Below, in pieces: positions 1 through 25,620 of a DNA stretch of 64,000 nucleotides. The stretch is taken from positions 30,403,318-30,467,317 of the forward strand of contig OY747716.1 in NCBI GenBank assembly GCA_963556495.2. Direction: 5' to 3'. Within the stretch, counting starts at the first letter, position 1; each line of letters starts with the position of its first letter. The stretch is from Valencia hispanica (taxonomy: Eukaryota > Chordata > Actinopteri > Cyprinodontiformes > Valenciidae). The position numbers and the translations under genes were made by a program. The notes below the pieces were generated by a model that was given only the letters and a program-made list of their open reading frames with translations, was not told where the DNA came from and did no database searches.

Positions 1-1290
1 TATTGGCAGAGATTAATCAGAAAATTCAAAAAACATTGTGATGAGTGTCTATCATGTTCGTATGTAATGTCAAATTAACTAGCCAACATTTAGTTTGCTC
101 TATTGTATTAGTGCGTATAAAGTGGGGCTACACAATGTGTACCAGTTCATCCAGTCACAATGCAAGACAACTACTGAGTTAAGATCAAGACCAGACCAAT
201 GTTTTAAGCCACTGTCCTCTTACTACAAAAGCACCAAAATACAAAATTTATAGAGGGATTATTTGCTTATCAACACAGTGGATATGCGCACGATCTAGGT
301 GCAAAAAGAGATGCTGGCCCTGTAAATAGCTCTCGTTCCCGTTATTTGCGGTTAATCAGCAGCTGCAGTGTTGGTTGTTTTTAGCTACAGTATGTTAGCT
401 TGTTTGTTAGCCATGGTCAGGGGTTATGTAAACTGAAAATTTTCAGTGGACTGGTTTTTTGAAATGATGAAGAAAAAATCTGAAAGCCATCTCATTTTTG
501 ACAGGTTGAAAATTCCACCTCTGACCACTTTGTGCAGACATTTTCAACTTTATGCACAGAGTACATTTAACTAATCATTCAAAAAAAGATACCCATGAGA
601 GCATCAGACCATCATCTCAGAACTGGACATCGAACCCAATGCATCTCGCTGTTCGGGAGCTTAGAGCGTGTTGAAGAGTTACGGAGGCATGGAACGCAGG
701 GCGACCTCTGGTCAAGGCTTACCTGATATAAAGTTACCGCTGCAGATTGTGGCATTTTTAATCATTTGCTCATTCAAATTGCTTTTTCTGATCACTTGCT
801 ATCAAAGACATCTCCTGTTTTTCTTGAAAGGGGAGCGAGTTGATGGAATTCTATAGAGCTTGCACGTTTTGTTGTTCTTATCAAAGCGATTTGTGGAACC
901 AACTGCACAAAAAGACATGTCACTTTCTGCACCCCACATGCACAGTAGGACAGGGAGTGACGTAGACCGATAATCTCTCTAATCAATAAATGTGAATTCT
1001 CACAACTAAGACACAGTGGAAGCAGTCATATTACAGGAGTTAAGGAGGACTAAAGTGATTATAATTTTTTTATTACCACCAGTTGTTGGGTTGTGCTGCT
1101 TAAATTATTGGACCAAAAATTGGATGAAGACGAGAAGAATTCCCATGAAGGAAACACTGGAGTTAGTCTGTATAAAACAATTCGTAAACACTTTAGTAAC
1201 AATAATAATAATAATAGTAATAACAGAAGATAAATAATAATTGAAGATAAATAAAATAAAGAATAAAATGAGAAATAAAAGTTAGAAAGA
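1..1290. other. Unassigned AT-rich DNA
   Basis: No convincing coding region or recognised element. Short ORFs here have no family resemblance. An AAT-rich run lies at about 1199-1265. Confidence 0.5.
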
Positions 1291-1750
1291 TAAAATTACT
1301 CAATTAAAAGCCAAGTTAAAAAGGTAGATCTTGAGCTTCTTTTTAAAAACAGCAGTTTCTTCGGCCCTGAGGTTCTCCGGCAGGCTGGCCCACAGACGAG
1401 GGCGTAGTGATAGAACGAGGCTTCGCCATATTTCTTAGTTATGACTTGTGGAACAACTAAAAGGCCAGTACCAGAGAACCTCAGGGACCGTGAGGGCTCA
1501 TACTTTAAAAGAGGGTTGAATAAATAAGATGGACCAAGACCATTAAGACATTTATAAACTAGTAAAAGAACCTTAAAATCGATCCTGAAACGCACATGGA
1601 GCCAATGTAATGACTTTAAAACTGGTGTAATGTGTTCCCGTCCCCTGGTCCTCGTCAACACACTCGCAGCTGAGTTCTGATGTAGTTGTAGACTTGAAAT
1701 ACTCTTTTTGGGAAGACCAGAGAGCAGCGCATTACAATAATCTTATGGGC
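1290..1750 (-). mobile_element. L2-like LINE fragment, C-terminal end of ORF
   Basis: The minus-strand frame at 1661-1296 encodes ITPVLKSLHWLHVRFRIDFK followed by a KCLNGLGPSYL motif, the C-terminal segment of L2/CR1-type reverse transcriptase proteins that is abundant in fish. It is cut off from the rest of its ORF, and frame loss is visible near its end. Confidence 0.75.
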
Positions 1751-1825
1751 TTAATATAAGGTCATAACATCTGCACATAATTTCACAGTTCAACTTCATA
1801 AATCAAGTTTTGCAAACTTCATAAA

Positions 1826-2167
1826 TCAAGTTTTGTAATCTCGTAGAAAATATCTTCCCAAAATTACAAGTTGGCAAATGTGTAGGAAGAGGTTTGCGTG
1901 GTTGTAAATAAAGGTTTGCATTTGAAAGAATAATGTTATTTTGCATATGTTATGACCAGTTCTAGGGTGTGTGACATGTTGCTTAAAATCCATACAATTC
2001 AACAGATTTAAAAACTCCTTTGTATGTGAATTAGAACTATCAATATGTAGATCGAAATTGCCAGTTATTAAATTTTTGTTAAATTTAGCATGTATACTGG
2101 ATAGAAATTCAGAGAATTCTGGAATAAAACAGGAAGGAGGCATAAGTGTCTGTAAACTGGAACACAA
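1826..2167 (-). mobile_element. LINE endonuclease-domain fragment
   Basis: The minus frame contains ITGNFDLHIDSSNSHTKEFL, a decayed form of the GDFNIHVD motif of AP-type endonucleases in non-LTR retrotransposons, followed by a THPRTGHN-type segment. It has the same orientation as the 1290-1750 fragment but the reverse transcriptase between them is missing, so this is an internally deleted or composite copy. Confidence 0.65.
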
Positions 2168-2189
2168 TTATGTGTTATATAATGTGTAG

Positions 2190-2345
2190 AATTATCTCCT
2201 GAGTATTCCATTCACCCGTCCATCTGTCCAAGGGAACTTTAAGGGAAATTCAGAGAGACCAGCTAACCTAGCATGCATATTTTTGGACTGTGAGAAGAAG
2301 TACCCAGAGAGATTCTAAGCCATGCAGAAATGCCCTCAGCTTGAA
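2190..2345. repeat. Short interspersed repeat fragment
   Basis: The stretch running from 'ttcacccgtccatctgtcc' through 'catgcatatttttggactg' to 'tgcagaaatgccct' resembles a dispersed repeat seen in many fish genomes. The class was not determined. Confidence 0.4.
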
Positions 2346-2399
2346 ATAACCCTAAGTAACTTTTGTAAAGAGCATAGACTGTTTGCATTTTTTATAATT

Positions 2400-3656
2400 A
2401 GTCAGGACCCATTACACTATTAACCGGCCTGTCACAGGGTTCATTACTAGCCCATACATAGCCTGTTAATGACCTGCCCTTGGTATGTCCAGAAGTTAAT
2501 ATACAGATGTATGTAGATGACACGGTGCTTTATGTACACAGGTCTTCAAAAACAGAGGTAGCTGAAAAACTGACAAATGCAATGGTCAAAGTCACAATAT
2601 GGCTGAATCAATGCTGTCTAAAGCTTAATGTGTCAAAACTGTAGTTATGTTTTTCACTAAATCCTATAAGGTAACTGAAGATGTAGATATCATAGCATAA
2701 AGAGAAAAGCTACAAATTGTTCAAGAATATAAATACCTAGGCATTTCTTTAGACTCCAAACTCAATTTTAGAGCACATGTAAAACAAATTTGTAAAAAGG
2801 TTACATTAATTTAGCTAATTTCCGATTTATTAGAAACACTATGTCTATCCAGGCTGCTAAAACCTTTATGCACTCTATGATCTTCTCTCACTTCACCTAC
2901 TGTCTAACATGCTGGTCCCAGACTAATTCCACCATTAGAAAACCACTGCTGTCTTTATATAAACAGACACTTAAAGTACCTGACAAAATAAAACTAAGGA
3001 TTTATCATCACTGTGCCATCTTCGTAAAAATTGTATGATGTTCACAAATCTTTGTCAGATATACAAAATTCTTCATGGGATGGCCCCACCACCTCTCAAT
3101 TAATTGGCTTTTTTTAGAAGAAGTATAGATAGAATCACAAGAGGAGTGTCCAGAAGTGACTGTATAATACCATGAAGAAAAGTGCTTTTAGTCAGTCAGC
3201 TTTCTCAGTTAGAGCCTCGCTGGAATGGGACACAAGTCCGCCAACAATTACAGACAATATTACATATAGCAACTTCCGCTGTAATTTAAAACGTTGGATC
3301 CTCAGTAACCAGACCTGTCAGCACTGAATGTTTGCTGCTGCCATTTTGTGTCTTGAGTCTGTGTCTTCTAATTTGTACTGTGTTTTTTTCCTTCTTCCTT
3401 CAGTAGTTTTGACTATTTTACTACATGTCTTTGTTACCATTGTTATTGTATAATTGATCAACATGATCTTATTGTTTTTTATTTGTATTGTTTATTGTTT
3501 ATAAGTTGCTTTGTCTTTCCAAGGACAGCAATGTAAATCTGACCAACAGGACTACAGATGAAAATTAGCCTTTGGATTATTCTGGCATGTTACAGTTATA
3601 CTGTTGTTAATATGCACTGTCCTGGTTACAAATAAATACATGAAATCAAATCAAAC
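2400..3656 (+). mobile_element. Decayed non-LTR retrotransposon (reverse transcriptase to 3' end)
   Basis: Plus-strand translation gives a reverse transcriptase palm motif, QMYVDDTVLYVHRSS, then a conserved NVSK segment and a YKYLGISLDSKLNFRAH motif, but with several stops and frameshifts. The copy ends near 3656 in an A-rich tail (aaataaatacatgaaatc). It is a dead 5'-truncated LINE; the clade was not fixed. Confidence 0.75.
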
Positions 3657-3860
3657 TGCACTACTAACACCTCTTAAAAAACCTTTCATTTAAATTGAGT
3701 GTGTTGTAACCGGTAAAAGTCTAAATCTTGCAAGATGGTGATCCACAAAGAACAGAGTTGGGGTTTCGTATTTTTCAGTTTTCTTGAGTTACTGTCACAC
3801 AGAAATCTTTTTATATGTGAATTTTGAAGAAATCCTTGTCTTTTTGGTTTTCTGTTTCAG

Positions 3861-14316
<10,456 letters not shown>

Positions 14317-15110
14317 CAAATCTCTGTAGCATTTAAAGCACTTTGTTTGGTTTCTCCTTGTTTAAATGCACCGGGAGATTGACTTTTACATAGAAGAGCT
14401 GAAAAAAGGCTAAACATAGGCCTCGTAACAGAGACTCATACATCTAGACCAATAAGAAACAGTTATTTTTTACTCAGCTGAATACATTATGTAACCTCAA
14501 AGTCCACTCTGACCTATCCCATACGTTTTATACCACACTCATAAATCCAGAGTTTTGCACAACAAATAGATTGTAGCATCCTTAACCAAATAACTATTAC
14601 TTATAATGGTTGAGAGTAAAATTATTTTTGTCCTCTGCCAGGATGTAGCAATCAGCTCCAGTCTGACCCAGCAATAACCAAACTCTAATTTTGACTTTGA
14701 ACATGTACCCGTTTGTGACGTTCTCAATAACCAAACCCTGTTAGCTTCCTTGCTATGGTTAAGTAATGTAATATAGCATTTATAATCCATCCTGCTCCTT
14801 ACATTTGCCTCCTGTGACATTTAACATGTACTCCTTTCTGGTTTCTTTCTGTTTGTGGCTGGGTGATTTGTGGCGTCAGTTTCAAAGGACATTAGAGAGG
14901 CTACAATAGGTGTAGAGGAAAGAGTGTGTGTTGTTTTTTTTCTGTGTGGGTGTTTTAGAGGGATCTGTGAAGCAGAGACTGAAGCTGAGAGTCATCAGAA
15001 CAACAAATTCACACTTGGGCTTCCATAAAGTTAGCAGATGAAGATCTTTGTGACTCTTATTCTTGGCTTCCTTTAACAATGCCAACTCTTTTATGGGCCT
15101 GACTATTTAT
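14317..15110. other. zbtb47 downstream region
   Basis: Presumed 3' UTR and flank. No clear AATAAA at the usual distance and no recognised element. Confidence 0.4.
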
Positions 15111-15113
15111 ATA

Positions 15114-16270
15114 CACCGTCTTGCAAGACCATTAACACCTCTTGAACTTTCCACCTGTTGTGTTGCAATCACAAATTTTAATGAATGTATTTGGGATTTT
15201 ATGTGATAGTCCAACATGCATAATTGTAACATAGAAGGAACATGATGAATAGTTTTTTTAATTTTATTTTGCTTACGAAACAGTGTATTTCCCCAACTTG
15301 TTCAATCACCTCTCAGTGTGGATTTAGCAGCAAGTTTTTTGTAGTTTGTCTCACCCAGTTTTTCACATTTAGAGACTGCAATCTTTGTCTATTTTTCTTC
15401 ACAAAAAAAGCTCAAGCTCAGCCAGATTGAATGAAGAGTGTCTGTAAACAGCAATTTTCAAGGTTCTCAATTTGATTAAGGTCGGGTCTTTGACCTTAAA
15501 CGTCGCATGGTAGCTCTGGTTGGATGTTTTGTGTTACCTTTCCCAGTCTCTAGTCTGTTGCTTCCTCCAACAGGTTTTTCTGAAAGATTGCCCTGTATTT
15601 AGCTCTGTCCATCTTCCCATGAACTCTGACCAACTTACCTGTCCCTGTTGAAGGAACTCCTCTCCACAGTGTGTGTCACAATGGGGATGGTGGGTTCAGG
15701 GACAGGTGTAGTTTTGAGGTTTCTTCACAGGTACCTTTGGAACTTGTGCGTCAAAATGTTTGGTTTCATTTGATTAGACCACCTTCTTCAGTATGTTGTC
15801 TTCATTCTGTGTCTCAAACATGGCTTTGAGTACGCTGCAAACGTGACATTGTATGGCTTTTTTTCTCGTCACTAATTCCATGAGGCCAGATTTTTAGAGT
15901 GCAAGACTAATAGTCCTGCTAGCAACAGAATCTCCCTCCTGAGTTGTGGTTCCATGGTAACTCTTCCAGAGTTACCATGGGACTCTTGGTTGCTTCTCTG
16001 ATTAATGCTCACCTTGCCTGGTCTGTCAATTTACGTGGATGGTCACGTTTCAGTAGGTTTGCAGTTGGGAAAGCAATCGGTTGCACTGGATTATATTTAG
16101 GGGCATCAGAGTGAAAGAGTCTGCATACAAATACATGCCACACTTGTCAGATTTTTGCTTTTGAAAAAGATTGTTTTGGTCTATCACATAAATCGGCAAT
16201 AAAACATGATATAGTTTGCTGTTATAATGTGACAGTTTGTGATTAAGTTCAATACTTCTGCAAGACACTG
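15114..16270 (-). mobile_element. Tc1-like transposon relic with both ends
   Basis: Left CACCGTCTTGCAAGACC and right (complement CAGTGTCTTGCAGAAGT) pair as mutated inverted repeats, with TA on both outer sides. The interior is reverse-oriented, eroded transposase sequence with no ORF. Confidence 0.75.
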
Positions 16271-18580
<2,310 letters not shown>

Positions 18581-18581
18581 A

Positions 18582-19082
18582 CACTGTCTTGTAAAAGTAT
18601 CCGTAGGCCATGGGCCTATATACATTTTGTCATGTTACAACCACAAATGTATGCATTTAAATTAGATTTTACTTAAATGACAGACCAAGATGTAAGCCAA
18701 AAAGTTCCAAAACAGTCACATCTGATCAGACCACCTTCTTCCACGTGTTCACTGACTACATGGCATGTGGCAATTTGCAAACTGGACTTCTTTCTTTTGT
18801 GAACATATTCCTCAACCTGAGCTGTGGATCTCTGCAGCTCCTCCAGTTACCATGGGTCCCTTCTCTGATTAATGCTTTAAGACATTTAGGGACAGCCTTA
18901 TTTATACTAAGGTGAAATTGGTAAAACTGGATTTTATCTAGAGATTTCAGAGTAAACAGGTCTTATTGCAAATATACACACCACACTATCACATAAAATC
19001 TAATTAAAGGTATTGAAGTTTTTTGTTATAACATGACAAAATGTGAAAAATATTAGGAGTTTATATAGCTTTGCAGAGCATC
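18582..19082 (-). mobile_element. Internally deleted Tc1-like element
   Basis: Left CACTGTCTTGTAAAAGTAT after TA, and a degenerate right end 'ctttgcagagcatcg'. About 500 bp with only scraps of transposase sequence, so it is shorter than its relatives at 15114 and 47498. Confidence 0.65.
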
Positions 19083-20366
19083 GCAATCTGGTCATTTGGT
19101 GGCCACTGACTGTTAATGACTTTTGCTCTGTTGTTGCTGTTTATTGAATCACAACCTGTCAACAGACTTCACTAAAAGCTTCTGAAAGCTGAAAACATTC
19201 TCTTGTTTCTGCTTTCTTAAGAAGCATTTTACCAAGAGAGATTACTGGCACACTGTGGTTTGTGTATTTGCCTTATAAATGGTGGGATTTCCAAACTTTT
19301 TGTGTTAAACATAGTAATTATAGCTGACAGATAAATTGTGATGAACACTACTGATTTATGCACTTTGAATTTCTTTGCCACGCTTGCCAATAAAGGGGGC
19401 TTATATGCCAGACAGGGTTGCAGAAATGTGTTAAGATGGAAATTTGTCGTTTTCAAGTTGTTGTTTTTCTTAAAGTGGAGAAAGTTTTGTTTCGGAAATG
19501 CACAAAGGATAAACTGACCAATATGAGTATTAAAACCTCAAAAAGTAGAGAAAAATGTGGGTAGCTTGTTTGAGTGTTGGAGACGAGATTAAGCCTAATT
19601 TGTCATTTATGATGTTGCCCTCCGGGACGGTAAAAGTAAGCAGCCTTGAGTTCAGTTAAGCTGATTAGTTATGATTAGTTCATTATGAGTATCGGTGAAC
19701 AATAACCAGATGCAATTTACCTTAAGTTAAAGAATCCTAAAGAAGGACTTTTAATGTTCGTTGCCTAATTGAGTAATGAGAATTATATTATTTCTAACAG
19801 CACTTTATTTTCCTGTTCAGCTCAATAGGGTTTAATAGCCGACATAGTAGCACTTATTCCGCATAGATTTGCTGATGCTGTGTGTGTGCACACATGCGTG
19901 TCTTCATACCTAAAGATTAGAAGAAATAACAAAAATACTTTCTGAAATATAAATGTGTTTTTGGCAGGTTCCTTTGACACAGAATTTTAACAAAACTGTT
20001 TTGGAAGTAAATCAGACAACACCTACTTGGAATGGGATCAAGAAATCAGCTAATTACAGCAAATACAAACCTCTGTTGTAATAATATTAACCAATCAAAC
20101 CTGCATCCTATTATTCATGTTGGAAGTTAATGACAATGTAACTACAGTTTTTTATGGCTTAGGTGGAAAATGTGTTAGAAAACTGTGGAGAAAAGCTCAA
20201 ATGTCTTCTTCTTTTCTTTTTTTTTATGTATTATCCAGAGCAGAGTTAGCAAATCATATTATCATATAGACAACATTTGTTGGTTATTCTTAGTTCTTGT
20301 TAATTTAAGAAGCCACTCTTCCCTAAATGTCATAGTGACATACAAAAAAATTATATTTTACATCAT
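19083..20366. other. Unassigned gene-free DNA
   Basis: No coding region or element recognised on either strand. Confidence 0.45.
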
Positions 20367-21906
20367 TTAAAGGGGGGTGGCACGTTTTTCCCAGGCAGAC
20401 AGAACAATTCTATAGTACAGTAAGGACATAATATTACCATAAATCAATCCGTAAGTTCAGTAAATAATATAAACTACCTTTTTGAAATTTGAACTCACAT
20501 GTCCGAACAAAATGCCTTGAAATTAGCCGCATGTCTCTTTAAGAGCCTTGGACACTCCCCCTTCAGCACGCTGTCATCACAACATTCTCCACATGGGCAC
20601 GAAGCATTACCGTACAGCCGCATCTTGAAAAGTTGCAACTAAAGTTGCAACTTTTTTATGTGTGATTTTTCTTTCATGTTTTGCCAGTCACTTGAAAATT
20701 TATTTGAAACAAGCCTTGAGGTCGGTTGAAACAATTTTTAATCCTAAATAACTCAGCGGATCTATAAAGTAATTGAAAGTACACCTCCTGTCAGTCACTT
20801 AAAAACTGCTCTCCTGAAAACTTGCTACTCACTGCTGCTGTCTGTGCGTCACTATTTACATCTGATCATTTTCTCATCGGACATACACAAATTACGTAGG
20901 TGACCCATTTTGGATTCAAAACGGCGAATTTCGCCAACAGGTGATGAATTTTCATGACTGGAATGAGGAAACTGTACCCCATAGCACCTACATTGGCAAA
21001 ATGAAAATGTAACATGTTTTATTCTTGATTCCTCTCACATAAGAAACAGTGAGTGTACATGATATGCAACGCCGTCAGATGTTAGATAATGAAAGGGAGA
21101 GTCACGACTGGTAAAAGGTGCGGTAAACTTGCGTTAATTGTATAAAATTGCAACTTAGACGTGCAGAATTTGCGGGGATTGGCTGAATTTGCATTAATAG
21201 TTACAGTCGCAACATTGCGAATTCCTGGAGGGACTGAATAATGAACACGAGCTACAGTGCACAGATTTAACTCTGAATTAGCCTAAGCTATGTTGTTCTA
21301 ACAAGCTGAATCAGAGCATTTTCACTTACCGGTGTTTGCTCTGAAGACATACTCCTGAGAGTGTGGAATGCATCTTTCTTCAACGTCAACTTGATTACTA
21401 ATCCACTGTCAAATAAACTTTTGCTCTGGAAGCAATCTTCTGTGAAATGGCCGGCAGAAATATAGCAAATCTTGGGAGGAGGGTCGTTTCTAAAAATGAA
21501 TTCCAACCTTTTTTAACAACCACCTAATTTTTTGGGAAACTAAAAAAAGGGCAGTCGTCCTGGCATCCAAAGATTAATTTTCTTCAAGACGGCATTGTGC
21601 AATTTGTAAAAGTAAATAGCTATATATCCACAGGTGCTAGCTGATTGCTGTTGACCTGCTGCATTTCTGCTTGGGGAGCAGGGGAGGGAGGGCTTTGGAA
21701 GTGGCCGGTAATCAAAATGTCGGGGCGTTGCAAAGTGGTGAAGGCGTACCTCGGAGGAATCAGGCATTCAGCGCTCAAAATGGCGGCCGCGAGAGTTACC
21801 AAAGATTACTCCAAAATACATAAATTACTGTAAGAAAAACTTTAAGCATGTTTTTAAGGAGGGAAAAGCTTAAAAATGTTGATTTTACATGCCACCCCCT
21901 CTTTAA
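20367..21906 (-). mobile_element. TTAA-flanked DNA transposon with THAP-like remnant (Kolobok-like?)
   Basis: The left end TTAAAGGGGGGTGGCACG and the complement of the right end TTAAAGAGGGGGTGGCATG form inverted repeats starting at TTAA. The minus frame at 21506-21288 encodes ISAGHFTEDCFQSKSLFDSG then LKKDAFHTL, resembling the C-terminal half of a THAP zinc-binding domain. TTAA targets plus a THAP domain fit the Kolobok superfamily; piggyBac also uses TTAA but lacks THAP. No complete transposase is present. Confidence 0.65.
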
Positions 21907-21944
21907 GTGATCTGTTGCTCATTTAGTCTCTGCTTGTAATTTAT

Positions 21945-24085
21945 ACTGAAGATATCCAAAGTATGAAGGAACATAAAATATGTTTCATATTTTAGATTTT
22001 TCAAAGTTGATACCTTTTGCTTTGATTACATCTTTTCACACTCTTTATTCTCTAAATAGCTTCAAAGGGTATTCTCCTGGACTGGTTTTCAGTTATTTGC
22101 CCCTTTGCTAAGAGGTAATGGCTGGAATGTCTTGCCGTTCTGATGTGTTTAAGACCATCAGTTGGGATGTGCAGAGGTAGTGTTGCTACAAAGGTCTATG
22201 AAGGGAATAACTATGTGTGACTACTTTTCTAATCCAATATCAATATTTGCTTTCAGAACTGTCCTAATCCTTCGTGGCATAGATTCAACAAGGTACTGGA
22301 AACATTCCTCAGAGATTTTGGTCCATATTAACATGATAGCATCACGCAGTTGCTGCAGATTTGTCGGCTGCACATCCATGATGCGACTCTCCCGTTCCAC
22401 CACATCCCAAAGGTGCTTAATTAGATTGAGATCTGGTGACTGTGTAGGCCATTAGAGTACAGTGAACTCATTGTCATGTTCAAGAAACCAGCCTTAGATG
22501 ATTCGAGCTTTATGTCATGGCGCATTATCCTGCTGGAAGTAGCCATCAGAAGATGGGTACACTGTGGTCATAAAGGGATGGACATGGTCAGCAACAATAC
22601 TCAGGTAGGCTGTGGCATTGCAACGATGCTCAATTGGCCCAAAGTGTGCCAAGAAAATATCCCCCACAACATTACACCACCAGCCTGAACCGTTGATACA
22701 AGGCAGGATGGATCCAAGCTTTCATGTTGTTGACGCCAAATTCTGACCTTACCATCCGAATGTTGCAGCAGAAATTGAGACTCATCAGACCAGGCAACAT
22801 TTTTCCAATCTTTTATTGTTCAATATTGGTAAACCTGTGTGAATTGTAACCTCGGTTTCCTGTTCTTAGCTGACAGGAGTGGTACCCGGTGTGGTCTTCT
22901 GCAAGGCTCGATGTGTTATGCGTTCAGAGATGCTCTTCTGCATACTTTGGTTGTAATAAGTGGTTATTTGAGTTACTGTTGCCTTTCTATCAGCTTGAAC
23001 CAGTCTGGCCATTCTCCTCTGGCATCAACAAGGCATTTTCGCCCACAGAACTGCCGCTCACTGGATATTTTCCCTTTTTCGGACCATTCTCTGTAAACCC
23101 TAGAGATGCTTATGCGTGAAAATCCCAGTAGATCAGCAGTTTCTGAAATACTCAGATCAGCCCGTCTGGCACCAACAACCATGCCACGTTCAAAGTCACT
23201 TAAATCACCTTTCTTCCCCATTCTAATGCTCGGTTTGAACTGCAGCAGATCGTCTTAACCATGTCTACATGCCTAAATGCATTGAGTTGCCGCCATGTGA
23301 TTGGCTGATTAGAAATTTGTGTCCAACGAGCAGTTGGACAGATGTGCCTAATAAAGTGGCCAGTGAGTGTAGTGGTAAAGCATAGTGGTGAAGAAGGTGG
23401 TGTGGTGGTAGAGCGTCCTTTACTGGTGATATTGTTGGTAATTTATTCAAAATCCAAAACAAACTTAACCAGAAATGTTACTACAGCATTCTGCAGTGAC
23501 CTCCCATCCAGTCCCATCTGGTTTCTGCTTAGTTGGACCATTGATTGTTTTTCAAAAGCCCCCAAAACACCACCAGCCAATTAGGTCTATTCAAGGTTCC
23601 TGAGCACTCTGAAAAACTATGGAATTGGATTCCAGTTTTTGGCAAGTCTGGATGTGGCTGTTAAGGATTGAGAAATCTGGAAAAGCCTGGAATTGTTGCA
23701 CAGAAATTGTGTAAGAACCCTGACCCACAAAGAGAGTGATTGATTGCAGATGCTTTTGTGACATACAAATAAATATATATTAATGCAGCTAATATCGGAG
23801 CTAACTAAGATGGTTTAGGATAAGTTGGACCAGAAAGTGAAGGCACATCATTCAATAAGAGCTTGAAAAACCATCCCAGGTACCTCAAGAAGCTGATTAA
23901 AAGATGACCAAGAGTGTACAAAGCTGTCATCAAAATCTAAAATATGAAGCGTTCTGGTTTGTTTAACACATTATTCTTTACTACATAATTCCACACATCT
24001 TCCTTCATAGTTAGAATGACTTCTGTATTAATCTACAATGGAAAAAATAAAGAAAAGCCATTCAATGAGGTTTTGCTGGTATTGC
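21945..24085 (+). mobile_element. Tc1-like transposon interrupted by another Tc1-like copy
   Basis: Both flanks belong to one Tc1-like family in plus orientation. The left part is 21945-22224 ('ccttttgctttgattacat', 'gaccatcagttgggatgtgc'). The right part, about 23480-24085, has 'ctgcagtgacctcccatcc', 'gattaaaagatgaccaagag' and 'tctacaatggaaaaaataaa'. A reverse-oriented copy of a second family sits between them. No intact ORF; terminal repeats are eroded. Confidence 0.65.
22225..23369 (-). mobile_element. Nested Tc1-like transposon, transposase relic
   Basis: The right end reads, on the minus strand, CACTCACTGGCCACTTTATT just inside TA (23370-23371). The N-terminal helix-turn-helix frame at 23221-22973 includes SDFERGMVVGARRADLSISE and LLGFSRISISRVYREW. 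The C-terminal frame at 22403-22221 includes LQQLRDAIMLIWTKISEECF and VESMPRRIRTVLKA. The middle is frame-broken and the left terminal repeat is not seen, so it is dead. Confidence 0.8.
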
Positions 24086-25386
24086 ATATTACCCTAGAGC
24101 CATCAAATCAATCAAACCAATATTTCTTGTTGTTTTACTGGTTGAACACGTAGTTCAACACGATCTGTGACATCATCAAAGGGCATCATTGAACTTGGTG
24201 TTGTTGTTGTAGTTTACTTTTGACATTTCTTTCACAAGAGCATTAAAGTTAAACACAAATGCCAAAAAATTTTAGGAGAGGACGCAATTGTTGTGTCCTT
24301 TATAATTGAGGGTTTTTGCCTCCATCAAAACATTTTATTTTGAGGTGAAGGTTGGGATGAAGAGAAAAGGATGCACATCTTTAATTAGGTTTTTGGGGGA
24401 AGTTGCATATTGCTTTGAGTTAACCCATGAAATGGGCATTTTATTTGTTCATGTGTTTTGGATTTTGTGCCTCTGGGTCATTTTCCCCTTTCAATGTTTT
24501 GTTCCCCCATCTTGTACAATTTGCTCTTTTGTACCTGTAAACAAATCCTTTCATACTCATGCACCAATGCATCTCAGTTTGTATATTTTTGTAAAAATTG
24601 TTTTACATTCCATTTCTATTTAACTTGGTTCTGATCCCCAATTGGTCTAGGTAATGCCTATAAGATAGATTAGGACCAAAATAATTTTAATAGACTTCTT
24701 ATATGGATATTTTTTTATTGGTGTCATAAAACAAATTTTCTTTACATTACACTATAGGCAGAATATAGAAAATTTAACTGTACTCATAGCAGGCACCACA
24801 TATCTCCGCATTGGGTACAAATTGACACATGGTTGGTATGAAACCTCTCATGGCAGATTGCTACCAGGACCAGATTGTATACCCAGGACAAAATGGCTAC
24901 AAATGACTAAAACTACGAAATTGAGAAAGAGGGAAAATGACCAGTGTCCAAGTTAGCTGCTAAAAAAAGTGCATCCAAAAGAATTTTTATTTTGTGGCCT
25001 TTCCTCCATTGATTGGAAAATGGCCATATCAAAAGTAATTATGAAAACTCCTGTAGCAGTAGCATGTTAGAAAAAAGATAGACAAAAATCAATGTACCCC
25101 ACAGAATTCTTTCACATAACACTATTTTTCTGTGTGCGCATCCCCCCCTCACCACCACCATAGTTGTTAAAATGTTCGGAGCCTCAAAACTGACTAAACT
25201 AAGTTGGCTCTGGTCAGTTAAGGAAAAGATAACAGAAACTGGTAGTAATTTGCCTGTTAGCTGTTTGTTATTGTCCTTGGACCTTTTTAATTTAAAAATC
25301 TTTAGTTTCTCATTTCATTGAACATACCCTGCCTTAGCCTCTCATACTTGCATCTCAAATATATATTTATAATATAGCTAGTTATT

Positions 25387-25434
25387 AGTCTTCTATTATA
25401 ATTAAACATATAGTATTCAGTTATAGTAGAAGAC
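25387..25434. repeat. Imperfect inverted repeat
   Basis: AGTCTTCTATTATAA pairs with TTATAGTAGAAGACC at 13 of 15 positions around an 18-nt AT-rich spacer. Confidence 0.65.
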
Positions 25435-25560
25435 CAACTTCTATTATATTAATCAAAATATATTTAGTATTAAATCAATGGACAGGTAGAGTCACACATA
25501 GTGAAATTATTTTATATAACGCTACATTTTGGCTATGTAGTGTAAAAAACTAATGCAAAT

Positions 25561-25620
25561 AAATTAGATTTATGTTAATCACAATCAAAAATTGCTGATT
25601 AACATAAATGTATTGGAATT
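25561..25620. repeat. Imperfect inverted repeat
   Basis: The core ATTTATGTTAATCA is exactly repeated as its complement TGATTAACATAAAT across a short spacer, with weaker pairing beyond. Confidence 0.7.
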
